Shown here one piece after another: positions 22,688 through 30,562 of a stretch of DNA of 50,343 nucleotides. Under the pieces are notes generated by a model. It had not been told where the DNA came from and did no database searches. It saw only the letters and a program-made list of their open reading frames with translations. The stretch's first letter is position 1; every line of letters begins with the position of its first letter. The position numbers and the translations under genes are program-made. Origin of the DNA: an uncultured Eubacteriales bacterium. Its GTDB lineage: Bacteria > Bacillota > Clostridia > Peptostreptococcales > Anaerovoracaceae. The stretch is taken from contig CADADV010000006.1 in the NCBI GenBank assembly GCA_902786815.1, forward strand, positions 1 through 50,343, read 5' to 3'.

Positions 22688-24621
22688 TACATAACACCTC
22701 CCATCAGACTAACCAGTGTAGCGATCATGTAACCAAGTCCGATGACGAGCATCGCTACGCAGAGAACGTCGCCAATGAGATTCATTCTAGGCTCACCAAA
22801 GTACTTCTCCATGTGCCAGTTTCTCAGTGAGAAAGCAACTTCCTTCTGCATGGAGCCGTAGTATGTTCTGTTGTCGCCTGTGTTTGCACCAGCCAGGTAG
22901 ATTGGTACTTTCGGCTTTCTGGACTTGCCGAAGCCGAACAGTGCCAGCAGTACGATGACCGCTACCATGATGACCATGATCAGCATATTGCCGGAAGACA
23001 TGATGCCGCCAGCCAGTCCGCCGAAGGTGATCTCAAGATAAGGTACCAGCATGTAACTGGACAGGAGCGGGAACAGCAGACATACGAGGACGACCAGAAC
23101 GACCAGTGTGATGTGCACGAATGTCTCTGTTCTGTGTACGCCGTACTCGATGCTTTCTTCACCTGCAACGACTGCTGTCAGTTTGCCCATCCACTTGAGC
23201 CAGTAGAAGGCTGTTACCGCACTGCCGAAGCAGATGCAGCCGATCAGCAGAATGTTGCCGGAGTCAACGAATGATACCATGCATCCCCACTTGGAGATCA
23301 GCATTCCGAACGGTGCCAGGAACATACCTGCGATACCGATGATCATGCACATTGCCAGTCTCGGCATCTTGTTGAACAGACCGTCCATATCCTCGATCAT
23401 TCTTGATCCGATGTGGTGCTCTGCAGTACCTACGCAGAGGAACAGTAATGACTTGGTGATTGCGTGGAATATGATGAGCATGATTCCTGCCCATACAGCT
23501 CCGGCTGTGCCAACGCCGCCGCAGGCAACGATCAGACCGAGGTTTGCAATGGTCGAGTAAGCAAGTACTCTCTTCGCATTGACCTGAGAAATCGCTGCGC
23601 ATGATGCGAACAGGAATGTGATGCCGCCTACCATCATAGTCATAAGTCCGGCGAAGTTGCTCATTCCGAGAACAGGAGCCAGCTTGATGATCATGAACAC
23701 GCCTGCCTTAACCATTGTTGAAGAGTGGAGTAACGCAGATGTAGGTGTAGGCGCTACCATAGCTCCGAGCAGCCAGCTGTTGAACGGCATCTGTGCTGCC
23801 TTGGTGATTCCTGCGAATGCGAAGAATGCAGCCGGGATAGCAACCAGATCTCCGTACACTGATCCGATCAGGAGCATGGAGTTCAGTTCCACTGTCTGGA
23901 ATACGATTCCGAGAATAACGATTCCAACTGCGAATCCGAGACCGCCGAGCAAGTTCATGATCAGCGCTCTGAACGCGTTGTTCGTAGCTTCCTCGGTCTT
24001 GGTGTAGCCGATGAGCCAGAACGAAGACAGGCTGGTGATCTCCCAGAAGAAGTACATCCAGATCATGTTGTTGGATGTTACCAGTCCTACCATTGCGCCC
24101 AGGAACAGGAACATAACGAAGAAGAACCAAGGTCTTCTGTCTTTATTTCCCTTCTCGTCTTCATGGTGCTGGAAATCTTTCATGTAGCCTAATGCATAAA
24201 CAGCAATAAGCGTTCCGATGATGCCTATGATCAGGATCATGATGATCGAAAGTCTGTCGATGTACAGATTGCTCTCGACCTCAATGCCGTGACCTCTGGT
24301 AAATTCAAACCACATGATGAGAGGGGTCTGAATGATGGCAAAGATAAAGGCAAGCCACTTTCTGTGCATTGCCGCTGTGATGCAGATGTAGATGCATAAC
24401 CCTGCTTCTACCGCCATCATGATGTAGCTGACCACCTCGCCGTTGAAGGAGAAGAAATCTCCGCCTCCGGCAGCGAACTGAACCGCAACTACGATCGACA
24501 TCGCAGCGATGACCGCTGACGCGCCGATGACGATTACATCTCTCGCTTTGTCACCTTTTACTACCAGAAGAATAAAGGCAATGATCATCGGGAAAAGGAT
24601 GAGAAAAACTATTGTGCCCAT
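22687..24621 (-). CDS. echA: Ech hydrogenase membrane subunit EchA (NuoL-like)
   Basis: EchA is the antiporter-like subunit thought to move H+ or Na+ across the membrane, homologous to NuoL, NuoM and MrpA. The 644-residue protein is highly hydrophobic with about 15 predicted helices. The key charged residues are in place: a Glu in MYFFWEITSLSSFWLIGYT and Lys residues in TKAAQMPFNSWLLGAM and LLHSSTMVKAGVFM. It is the first gene of the operon, with AGGAGG before the ATG and a promoter about 55 bases upstream. Confidence 0.94.
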   Translation of the reverse strand: MGTIVFLILFPMIIAFILLVVKGDKARDVIVIGASAVIAAMSIVVAVQFAAGGGDFFSFNGEVVSYIMMAVEAGLCIYICITAAMHRKWLAFIFAIIQTPLIMWFEFTRGHGIEVESNLYIDRLSIIMILIIGIIGTLIAVYALGYMKDFQHHEDEKGNKDRRPWFFFVMFLFLGAMVGLVTSNNMIWMYFFWEITSLSSFWLIGYTKTEEATNNAFRALIMNLLGGLGFAVGIVILGIVFQTVELNSMLLIGSVYGDLVAIPAAFFAFAGITKAAQMPFNSWLLGAMVAPTPTSALLHSSTMVKAGVFMIIKLAPVLGMSNFAGLMTMMVGGITFLFASCAAISQVNAKRVLAYSTIANLGLIVACGGVGTAGAVWAGIMLIIFHAITKSLLFLCVGTAEHHIGSRMIEDMDGLFNKMPRLAMCMIIGIAGMFLAPFGMLISKWGCMVSFVDSGNILLIGCICFGSAVTAFYWLKWMGKLTAVVAGEESIEYGVHRTETFVHITLVVLVVLVCLLFPLLSSYMLVPYLEITFGGLAGGIMSSGNMLIMVIMVAVIVLLALFGFGKSRKPKVPIYLAGANTGDNRTYYGSMQKEVAFSLRNWHMEKYFGEPRMNLIGDVLCVAMLVIGLGYMIATLVSLMGGVM

Positions 24622-24676
24622 TTAATCCTCCTAAATAATAAAAATAACTTATTCCTTGAAAAAAACTTTTCATATC

Positions 24677-24706
24677 ATTATACATATACTGCCCTGAAAT
24701 AATCAA
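24677..24706 (-). promoter_or_regulatory. Sigma-A type promoter of the ech operon
   Basis: On the minus strand TTGATT (24701-24706) is followed after 18 bases by a perfect TATAAT (24677-24682), preceded by a TATG that may act as an extended -10. The leader before echA is about 50 bases. Some 20 bases upstream of the -35 box, around 24724-24738, lies a GCAGACGCATA motif that recurs in the promoter of the permease gene at 27978-29591. Confidence 0.8.
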
Positions 24707-24746
24707 GTTCGAAAGAAAATACATTATGCGTCTGCGCATCAATTCG

Positions 24747-24787
24747 CAAAAAAATTAACAAACAAATAAGCGGCGCTGCGCGCCGCC
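24747..24787 (-). terminator. Intrinsic terminator after the LepB-like gene
   Basis: GCGGCGC and GCGCCGC (24780-24786 and 24770-24776) form a seven-pair GC stem with a three-base loop. On the minus strand it is followed by T-rich sequence including seven consecutive T (24748-24754). It closes the lepB-like transcription unit ahead of the ech promoter. Confidence 0.88.
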
Positions 24788-24845
24788 TGTTAATTTGTTG
24801 TGTTTCGCCGTTTATTGTCGGAATAATCCGCCTTCTGCCTCCCGT

Positions 24846-25388
24846 TTATTTCAGCTTTCCCGGCGGCCAGACCCGCAGCAGGACCTTGCCTTTGATTTCT
24901 TTGGAGCTCATAACGCCGATCTTTTCATTTCGACTGTCATGCTTTTGCTTCGTATCCCTGTTGTCACAGAGGACGAAGACCTGATTGTCTTTGATTTTGA
25001 CTTTTGAGACTTCATCCTTGCAGCCTTTGATACCATTCGGTGTGACGTATTCCTCATCGTTTACAAGGACTTTTCCCTCAGTGATCTCGACCGTATCGCC
25101 CGGAAGGCCGATGACTCTCGTGATGATATTATCCTTCGCGCCTGCTTCCCGGGAAAAGGGCTTCTTCAGAATGACCAGCTGCCCGCGGTCAGGCATGCCG
25201 CGGTTCATGGTGAAACTCGTCTTCGATGTGACCAGAGCCTGTCCGTCGGTAATGGTCGGATCCATGTAGTTCCCGTTGTTCACCTCCGGTGCGAGCAGGA
25301 TAAACACGATCACGGCAGCAACAAAAGCCAGTCTGTACCACCTGTGTTCTTTTTCTTTTCTTGTTCCGCCCGGTCTGAGTAATTGCAT
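24846..25388 (-). CDS. Signal peptidase I homologue lacking the catalytic Ser and Lys
   Basis: The 180-residue protein has the type I signal peptidase fold: one N-terminal transmembrane helix (about 18-34), then boxes B to E. Box B reads GNYMDPTITDG, with Tyr41 where the family has the nucleophile Ser (SMxPT). Box D reads NIITRVIGLPGDTVE, with Thr90 where the general-base Lys (K-R-V/I-x-G-L-P-G-D) is expected. Box E keeps CDNRDT...HDSRN. Both substitutions were checked in the DNA (TAC and ACG). Peptidase activity is therefore unlikely. Inactive homologues act as pilus-assembly factors in streptococci (SipA); a similar role here is inference. The AGGAG site precedes the ATG. Confidence 0.85.
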   Translation of the reverse strand: MQLLRPGGTRKEKEHRWYRLAFVAAVIVFILLAPEVNNGNYMDPTITDGQALVTSKTSFTMNRGMPDRGQLVILKKPFSREAGAKDNIITRVIGLPGDTVEITEGKVLVNDEEYVTPNGIKGCKDEVSKVKIKDNQVFVLCDNRDTKQKHDSRNEKIGVMSSKEIKGKVLLRVWPPGKLK

Positions 25389-25430
25389 CTCGGTCTCCTT
25401 CCTGCATCTGTTCGTTCTGATTTTACCACT

Positions 25431-25457
25431 AAAAAAGGGCTCTCGCGAGCCCTTTTT
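25431..25457 (-). terminator. Intrinsic terminator between the permease and the LepB-like gene
   Basis: The stem GGGCTC/GAGCCC (25437-25442 and 25447-25452) with loop TCGC is flanked by A5 on one side and T6 on the other. It is a near-perfect symmetric terminator that could work on both strands. On the minus strand it ends the permease gene at 25482-27314. Confidence 0.92.
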
Positions 25458-25481
25458 ATTTGTGTTGATTGTTACCGGAGC

Positions 25482-27314
25482 CTATGCTTTCGGGTCTTCA
25501 TCCTCAGCGGCTGCGACTGCAGCTTTCTCAACTGCCTCAGCAGCTACAGCGATTTCTTCCTCTCTGATCATCTCTTCCAGTTCTTTGTTGTGTCTTGCGC
25601 TGATCGCATCGCAGCTCTTCTTGAATGCTGCCCTGCACTCTTCCTTGGAAGGCTCAACCTTCTTGGAGAGCAGGTAGATGATAATGCATGCAAGGGCACA
25701 AACAATGGTCACGATCCAGAGAACGATTCTGATCGTACCGACGATCGTATCGACATCGGCTGCTTCCAGGATTCCATCGAAGTAATCTCCGGACTCCCAC
25801 GCATCCTCTGTTCCCCAGCCTTCGTACCAAGGTTCGAATACCAACGCAAACAGGTTCATGATGGTAATGACCAGAAGCAGGAAGGAAATCCTTCTCGTGT
25901 CGCCGACAGCCAGCCCTGTTCTCGGATTGCATACAAATGCTTCCGGATCCTTCTTTGACAGTCCGCCGTACATTCTTCTCCAGATCAGGTACAGGATCGG
26001 GCCTGTGAGAAGTCCGATCATACCGCCGAGATAGTAGTCGGATCCGTTTACGAAGAATGCGAAGATCGCAACACAGGTAGGTACGATACAAATCACACCG
26101 AGAAGTCCGTTCCCTCCCGGAATACGGAAGACATAATCTTCTTCCGGAATCCTCCGTCTCAGAACCATTGCTGAGATATATACCATGACATAGGATGACA
26201 ACAGCAGCGCAACATCCAGTACGATGATGAATCCGAACGGGAACATGCAGAAGAGCAGGTTGAAGATACCGACGGACAGTACTGCGATGTAAGGCACGCC
26301 GTACTTCTTGTCGACCTTGACCATGACCGGCGGTGTCAGGTTGTCATCTGCCAGTGCAAAGAATCCTCTGGAACCGGATGCGATATACGTATTGTAGATC
26401 GAACACTGTGCCAGAATCGCCACGACAACGAAGATGATGCCCCAAACCGGGCCCCAGAATGTCGATACAACGGTTGCGTAACCGACAGAGTCTCCGTCCG
26501 TTCCCCAGTTATCGAACTGACCGATGGAACCAAGACCTGCAACGGTAGGCAGAATATATACTGCCATGATCAGCGGAATTGTAATCAGGGTTCCTTTCGG
26601 AATGACCTGCGGATTGGCAACTTCTCCTGCAATCGTCGACATGGACTCGTAACCGGAGTACATCCACATACCGATGGATATGCCGCCTGCGATGTAGAAG
26701 AACCAGTCGCCGATTCCCTCTGCCGGTTCCGGAGTCATCTGGAACGTTACCGATGGGTCGCTGCCCCAGTTGAGGAATCCGCAGAGTGCCACAACTCCGA
26801 ATGCTACCATAACGAAAATGGAAAGGGCCGTACTTACTGCACCTACGTCCTTAACGCCTCTGATGTTGATCAGCGTAAAGATGCCTATCATGCAGAATTT
26901 CAAGGCAAACTCTCCTCCAATCCCCATGTCCCATACAGTCGCCGCATAGCCGCCTGCCAGGATAACATATGAGGTATTGTCAATGTAGATGGAGATCGTT
27001 CTCCACCAGCCTGCCTGGAATCCCCAGAATTCTCCGAGAGCTTCCTGGACCCACTTGTAGTAGCCGCCTTCCTGCGGCCGGACTGAACCAAGTTCAGAAG
27101 CGACCAGACCGAAAGGAAGGCCCCATACAAACGGGAGTATGCACAGCATGGCGATGGTAAGTCCGGGTCCGCATTCCGGAATCATTTCCTCGATACCATA
27201 GCATCCTGCTGCGACCAGGCAGAAGATCATGAATACGACAGTGGAGACCCTGATTTCATGCTTTTTCAAGCCATGTTCATTGGTCTGAGCCACTGCTGCC
27301 TGTGCCTGACTCAT
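25482..27314 (-). CDS. APC-superfamily permease, polyamine/amino-acid type
   Basis: The 610-residue protein has about 12-14 transmembrane helices. The motif EGGYYKWVQEALGEFWGFQ, with WWRTISIYIDNTSY after it, closely resembles polyamine:H+ symporter-like members of the APC superfamily (as in plant PUT proteins), so polyamine or amino-acid uptake or exchange is likely; the substrate cannot be fixed. A 58-residue soluble C-terminal extension, rich in Ala, Glu and Lys and probably helical, follows the last helix. The start ATG has AAGGAGG. The gene has its own promoter and terminator, so it is probably monocistronic. Confidence 0.85.
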   Translation of the reverse strand: MSQAQAAVAQTNEHGLKKHEIRVSTVVFMIFCLVAAGCYGIEEMIPECGPGLTIAMLCILPFVWGLPFGLVASELGSVRPQEGGYYKWVQEALGEFWGFQAGWWRTISIYIDNTSYVILAGGYAATVWDMGIGGEFALKFCMIGIFTLINIRGVKDVGAVSTALSIFVMVAFGVVALCGFLNWGSDPSVTFQMTPEPAEGIGDWFFYIAGGISIGMWMYSGYESMSTIAGEVANPQVIPKGTLITIPLIMAVYILPTVAGLGSIGQFDNWGTDGDSVGYATVVSTFWGPVWGIIFVVVAILAQCSIYNTYIASGSRGFFALADDNLTPPVMVKVDKKYGVPYIAVLSVGIFNLLFCMFPFGFIIVLDVALLLSSYVMVYISAMVLRRRIPEEDYVFRIPGGNGLLGVICIVPTCVAIFAFFVNGSDYYLGGMIGLLTGPILYLIWRRMYGGLSKKDPEAFVCNPRTGLAVGDTRRISFLLLVITIMNLFALVFEPWYEGWGTEDAWESGDYFDGILEAADVDTIVGTIRIVLWIVTIVCALACIIIYLLSKKVEPSKEECRAAFKKSCDAISARHNKELEEMIREEEIAVAAEAVEKAAVAAAEDEDPKA

Positions 27315-27388
27315 AATGGTCCTCCTTGCAAATGATTAATGAATAATGACGAATAATTAACTGAACATTATTAGTTCTTAACAATTAA

Positions 27389-27416
27389 ATTATAGCACCT
27401 TCATCAGCACTTTCAA
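27389..27416 (-). promoter_or_regulatory. Promoter of the permease gene at 25482-27314
   Basis: On the minus strand TTGAAA (27411-27416) is followed after 16 bases by TATAAT (27389-27394). The leader of about 70 bases is AT-rich and contains an imperfect inverted repeat around GAACTAATAATGTTC. The -35 box lies directly after the terminator of the upstream gene. Confidence 0.75.
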
Positions 27417-27419
27417 GCG

Positions 27420-27446
27420 CAAAAATAGCGGCATATGAATGCCGCT
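27420..27446 (-). terminator. Intrinsic terminator after the DUF2442-like gene
   Basis: AGCGGCAT and ATGCCGCT (27427-27434 and 27439-27446) form an eight-pair stem with a four-base loop, followed on the minus strand by A and TTTTT. A separate short palindrome GCTTTTGCAAAAGC lies between it and the stop codon. Confidence 0.9.
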
Positions 27447-27474
27447 CAATTTGCTTTTGCAAAAGCAATCCGTC

Positions 27475-27861
27475 TCAGTTGTTGAGCCACCACCAGACGA
27501 TACCGATGATGCCTGCAAGCGCCATGACCGGGAACAGGATAACGGCGATTCGCTCCCCGATGATCTCCCGCTTCGTCTTGACATATTCCTTTGCAGTAGC
27601 ATTGTCGTCATAATGAACGCTGCGGTCGTAGATGTACGTGGCGCCGCAGGTGATATCAAGGGCCTCCCATCCGAGCTTTCCATCCTCTGTGACGATCGGC
27701 TTCGTGAAGATTTCCTCATTCATCAGGGGAATGAACGCAGGCCCTCTCAGACGATGACTGTCAAAGAGTCTCACGTCCCCATTGCTGAATTCCAGTCTCA
27801 GAGATCTGGGATTCAGCGCCCTGGCTGATGTGATCCGAAGTGTCTTTCTTGTTTCGCTCAT
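27475..27861 (-). CDS. DUF2442-like domain protein with C-terminal membrane anchor
   Basis: I do not know the function. The 128-residue protein starts MSETRKTLRITSARAL; this ATG is chosen because an AAGGGG site lies seven bases upstream, while earlier in-frame starts lack one. Residues about 10-80 resemble the DUF2442 domain: RLEFSNGDVRLFD, a short loop with LMNEEIFTKP and GKLGWEALDI. A charged stretch (EYVKTKREIIGERI) leads to one transmembrane helix (about 105-126) at the C-terminus. It sits between two amino-acid permeases, about 115 bases after the first of them. Membrane anchoring of a DUF2442 domain is unusual; its link to transport is inference. Confidence 0.7.
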   Translation of the reverse strand: MSETRKTLRITSARALNPRSLRLEFSNGDVRLFDSHRLRGPAFIPLMNEEIFTKPIVTEDGKLGWEALDITCGATYIYDRSVHYDDNATAKEYVKTKREIIGERIAVILFPVMALAGIIGIVWWWLNN

Positions 27862-27904
27862 TGGTGTTCCCCTTCTGCTGTTGTTATTTTGGTCAATGTG
27901 GTAA

Positions 27905-27936
27905 GGGGCATGACGCAAGTTCCTGCGTCACGCCCC
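27905..27936 (-). repeat. Inverted repeat between permease and DUF2442-like gene
   Basis: GGGGCATGACGCA and TGCGTCACGCCCC (27905-27917 and 27924-27936) form a 13-pair stem including one G-T type pair. It lies about 40 bases after the permease stop and about 45 bases before the next ATG. Only TT follows before mixed sequence on the minus strand, so it is a poor terminator by T-run but a stable hairpin that may attenuate read-through. Confidence 0.6.
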
Positions 27937-27977
27937 TCTTGGTTCAGTCATACGATGAAGCGTACTTCAGCCGACAA

Positions 27978-29591
27978 TTACTTGTTGATCGGCGGGAATG
28001 CTTCTTCGAAGGTCTTCTCATCACCGTGCAGTGTAGCGATGTGTCCAACCTTGCCCATCTTGTTCATGATCTGATATACGATCATCGGAATTACGATCGC
28101 GGATGTCGCGATGATGAAGATGATCAGTCCGCCGCCGGTGTCGCCGACTGCGATATCAGGCTCGAGTCCCTGCGCTTCCATTCCGGCAATGTACGCTTTC
28201 TCAACAGGCGTTGCGAATGCCAGCATGATCAGGCAGATGATCTGTGCAATGAGAGCGAACCAAGGTACCCATGCCATTGCCTTTGGTACTTTCGCTCTGA
28301 GAATCTTCTCCGGATCATATCCGTTTCTCTTAAGTCTTACACGCATTCTCTTCTGGGCTGCGATGATACCTACCCAAGCCAGTGTGCCGGTGAATCCGGA
28401 CATGCACAGCAGTGAACCGTACAGGTCGGACAGTGCTCCGGTTACTTCTGATACGAGACCTGTGATCAGTACCAGCCACATGAACGCCATTGTGAAGAAT
28501 ACAGCGTTTCTCGGAGCCTGGTTCTTTGACAGGTGGCTCAGGAACTTCGGTGCCAAACCTTCTGTTGAAAGTCCGTACATCGCACGTACTGTTCCGTAGA
28601 ATCCTGTGTTACCACAGCTGAACGCAGCTACCATTACGACTGCACAGAAGATGTAGAAGAACGGTGTCAGTCCGTAGTCTCTTGCAACTTCCGCGAATAC
28701 CGGTGTTGCGTCATCAGCAAGTGCTGTCGGGTAGATCAGGATAACCAGGAGGATCGGTGCCAGGTACAGAGCGACGATACGATATACTACGCTTCTGCAT
28801 GCCTTTGGTACCGCAACGTCCGGGTTCTTTGACTCAGCTGCCGCCAGACCTACGATCTCAGTACCCTGCATGGTTACAAGTACTACTACCATCATTACGG
28901 AGATGATCAGCAGGCCATGCGGGAACCAGTTGTCGAATACGCTGATTTCAGGAGCAAAGTTGACGCCGGCGCCCTTGAATCCTTCTGTGATGTTGTAAGC
29001 TGTAAGCTCGCCCTGCGGGCTGCCCCAGAATCCAACCCAGATACCCAGTCCAACCAGAATGAACAGGATAATGATGATAACTTTTGTGATAGCCAGACCG
29101 GATTCGATCTTCGCGAAGATATCTACCGCGAAGCAGTTGATCAAGGTCAGTGCCATCATGGTGCCTACCGCGAATGCGATATAAGCGACCGTACTGGTGA
29201 TGCCGGTGATCGCCTGCAATGCTGCTGATACAGCGATCGCTTCTGACGGTACATAGCATACCCAGTTGAACCAGAATGCCCATCCGAAACCGGTGGATAC
29301 TGTTGGTCCAAGGAATTCATTGGTGTAAGCAATGAACGATCCGGAACGAGGGAGGTTAACAAGGAGTTCCGCGTAGGAGATCATCAGACCAAATACGATG
29401 ACGCCTACCAGCAGGAATGCCCAGAATACACCAGGACCCATGACTTCGATGTCCCAGCCTACGCCCAGGAAGTAGCAGGATCCGATAACGCCGCCCAGGC
29501 CGATAAATGCTACCTGCCATTCAGCGATGCCTCGCTTTAGATCCTGTGAGCCTTCTTCGGTAGCAGCCACTACCTTTTTCTCTTCATCCAT
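27978..29591 (-). CDS. APC-superfamily amino-acid permease
   Basis: The 537-residue protein has about 12 predicted transmembrane helices. It opens with a soluble tail and then the family segment WQVAFIGLGGVIGSCYFLG, followed by SYAELLVNLPRSGSFIAYT and GWAFWFNWVCYVPSEAIA, typical of the AAT/LysP branch of amino-acid transporters. The substrate is not clear; lysine and other cationic or neutral amino acids are possible. The start ATG follows TAGGAGG, which lies beside a hairpin. The gene has a strong promoter with an operator-like palindrome and ends near an inverted repeat. Confidence 0.87.
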   Translation of the reverse strand: MDEEKKVVAATEEGSQDLKRGIAEWQVAFIGLGGVIGSCYFLGVGWDIEVMGPGVFWAFLLVGVIVFGLMISYAELLVNLPRSGSFIAYTNEFLGPTVSTGFGWAFWFNWVCYVPSEAIAVSAALQAITGITSTVAYIAFAVGTMMALTLINCFAVDIFAKIESGLAITKVIIIILFILVGLGIWVGFWGSPQGELTAYNITEGFKGAGVNFAPEISVFDNWFPHGLLIISVMMVVVLVTMQGTEIVGLAAAESKNPDVAVPKACRSVVYRIVALYLAPILLVILIYPTALADDATPVFAEVARDYGLTPFFYIFCAVVMVAAFSCGNTGFYGTVRAMYGLSTEGLAPKFLSHLSKNQAPRNAVFFTMAFMWLVLITGLVSEVTGALSDLYGSLLCMSGFTGTLAWVGIIAAQKRMRVRLKRNGYDPEKILRAKVPKAMAWVPWFALIAQIICLIMLAFATPVEKAYIAGMEAQGLEPDIAVGDTGGGLIIFIIATSAIVIPMIVYQIMNKMGKVGHIATLHGDEKTFEEAFPPINK

Positions 29592-29601
29592 AAGATTCCT
29601 C

Positions 29602-29617
29602 CTAAAAGCTCTTTTAG
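29602..29617 (-). promoter_or_regulatory. Hairpin flanking the permease ribosome-binding site
   Basis: On the minus strand CTAAAAG-AG-CTTTTAG directly abuts the GGAGG of the gene at 27978-29591. The stem is weak (AT-rich, seven pairs, two-base loop, so its tip must open), but its end overlaps the Shine-Dalgarno region. It could modulate translation. Confidence 0.4.
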
Positions 29618-29640
29618 ATAATAGCGAATAAATATACAGT

Positions 29641-29665
29641 TATAATTAACACACGCTTAATTATA
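29641..29665 (-). promoter_or_regulatory. Palindromic operator-like site over the permease -10 box
   Basis: A perfect inverted repeat, TATAATTAA with TTAATTATA and a seven-base centre (CACACGC on the plus strand), spans the -10 box and the start region. Its location suits a repressor operator. It also places a TATAAT on both strands. Confidence 0.6.
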
Positions 29666-29688
29666 TGCGTCTGCTCAAACAACGTCAA
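29660..29688 (-). promoter_or_regulatory. Promoter of the permease gene at 27978-29591
   Basis: On the minus strand TTGACG (29683-29688) is followed after 17 bases by a perfect TATAAT (29660-29665). The spacer contains GCAGACGCA next to the -10 box, a motif also found upstream of the ech promoter. Confidence 0.85.
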
Positions 29689-29759
29689 TAAATTAACATG
29701 TTGTTTTACAATGTTTTTTATTATTATTTTGCCAATTGCAAAAAAATACAACCTCTGCG

Positions 29760-29960
29760 TCAGAACAGGAAATACTTGATCGCGCTGAGCACAACGATCA
29801 CGCCGAGAATGCCTCCGGCAAAGGCCAGAGCGCTCTTCATGGGATGCCTGCGCACGCGCATAAACGCCAGTCCCAAAAGCGCCAGAACGATCGCGCCTGC
29901 CCACTTCATTACCACCGGATTGCTGCCGATTTCCTCAAGTGTATCAATGAAACCACCCAT
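29760..29960 (-). CDS. Small membrane protein coupled to recR
   Basis: The function is unknown. This 66-residue protein has two predicted transmembrane helices (about 18-34 and 44-64) separated by a short basic loop (MRVRRHPMK). Its ATG overlaps the recR stop in an ATGA arrangement, so translation is probably coupled. It closes the dnaX-ybaB-recR operon. Small membrane proteins downstream of recR are also known in other Firmicutes (pro-sigma-K processing inhibitor BofA family in Bacillus); this protein resembles that size and layout, but I cannot confirm membership by sequence. Confidence 0.75.
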   Translation of the reverse strand: MGGFIDTLEEIGSNPVVMKWAGAIVLALLGLAFMRVRRHPMKSALAFAGGILGVIVVLSAIKYFLF

Positions 29961-30559
29961 CAGAGTTCTCTCCTTCCTTCGATTGCCTTCAACAGCGTGA
30001 CCTCATCCGCATACTCAAGATCCCCTCCGACCGGTATGCCGTGGGCGATCCGCGAGACCTTGATGCCGCTCGGCTTAATGAGGCGGGCAATGTACACTGC
30101 AGTCGCTTCCCCCTCGATCGTCGGGTTTGTTGCGATGATCAGTTCCTTGACTTCCGGATTCTGGAGCCGGGTGATCAGGCTTTTGAGGTTGATGTCCTCC
30201 GGACCTTTCTGGTCCATGGGGGAAATCACGCCGTGGAGCACATGGTAATATCCCCGGTACTCCCGGATCTTCTCCATGGCCAGCACATCCTTCGGGCTTT
30301 CCACGACGCAGATGGTGCTGCTGTCACGGCTGGTGTCTGCGCAGATCGCGCACGGATCCGTATCCGTCAGGTTCCCGCAGACACTGCAGTACTTCATTGT
30401 CTCCTTCGCTTCCCGGATCGCGTCGGATAATGCAAAAGCCTCCTTGTCATTCAGCGACAATATGTGCAGCGCCAGCCTTTGCGCGGTTCGCTCGCCGATC
30501 CCCGGAAGACGGGCAAGCTCATTGATCAGTTTGTTTAATGGTTTTGCATAATACTTCAT
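29960..30559 (-). CDS. recR: Recombination protein RecR
   Basis: RecR works with RecF and RecO to load RecA on gapped DNA. The 199-residue protein has the N-terminal helix-hairpin-helix ([20 protein letters not shown]), a four-cysteine zinc finger ([16 protein letters not shown]) and a Toprim domain starting [15 protein letters not shown]. Length and order match the family. It begins three bases after the ybaB stop, and its stop overlaps the next gene, so the operon is tightly packed. Confidence 0.97.
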   Translation of the reverse strand: MKYYAKPLNKLINELARLPGIGERTAQRLALHILSLNDKEAFALSDAIREAKETMKYCSVCGNLTDTDPCAICADTSRDSSTICVVESPKDVLAMEKIREYRGYYHVLHGVISPMDQKGPEDINLKSLITRLQNPEVKELIIATNPTIEGEATAVYIARLIKPSGIKVSRIAHGIPVGGDLEYADEVTLLKAIEGRREL

Positions 30560-30562
30560 ATC

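Noticed and set aside
18849-24621. Reading the six-gene cluster as a complex I (nuo) fragment
   Set aside because: The large subunit keeps the four cysteine ligands of the NiFe centre (RICGIC and DPCISC) that NuoD lacks, and the order matches echA-F.
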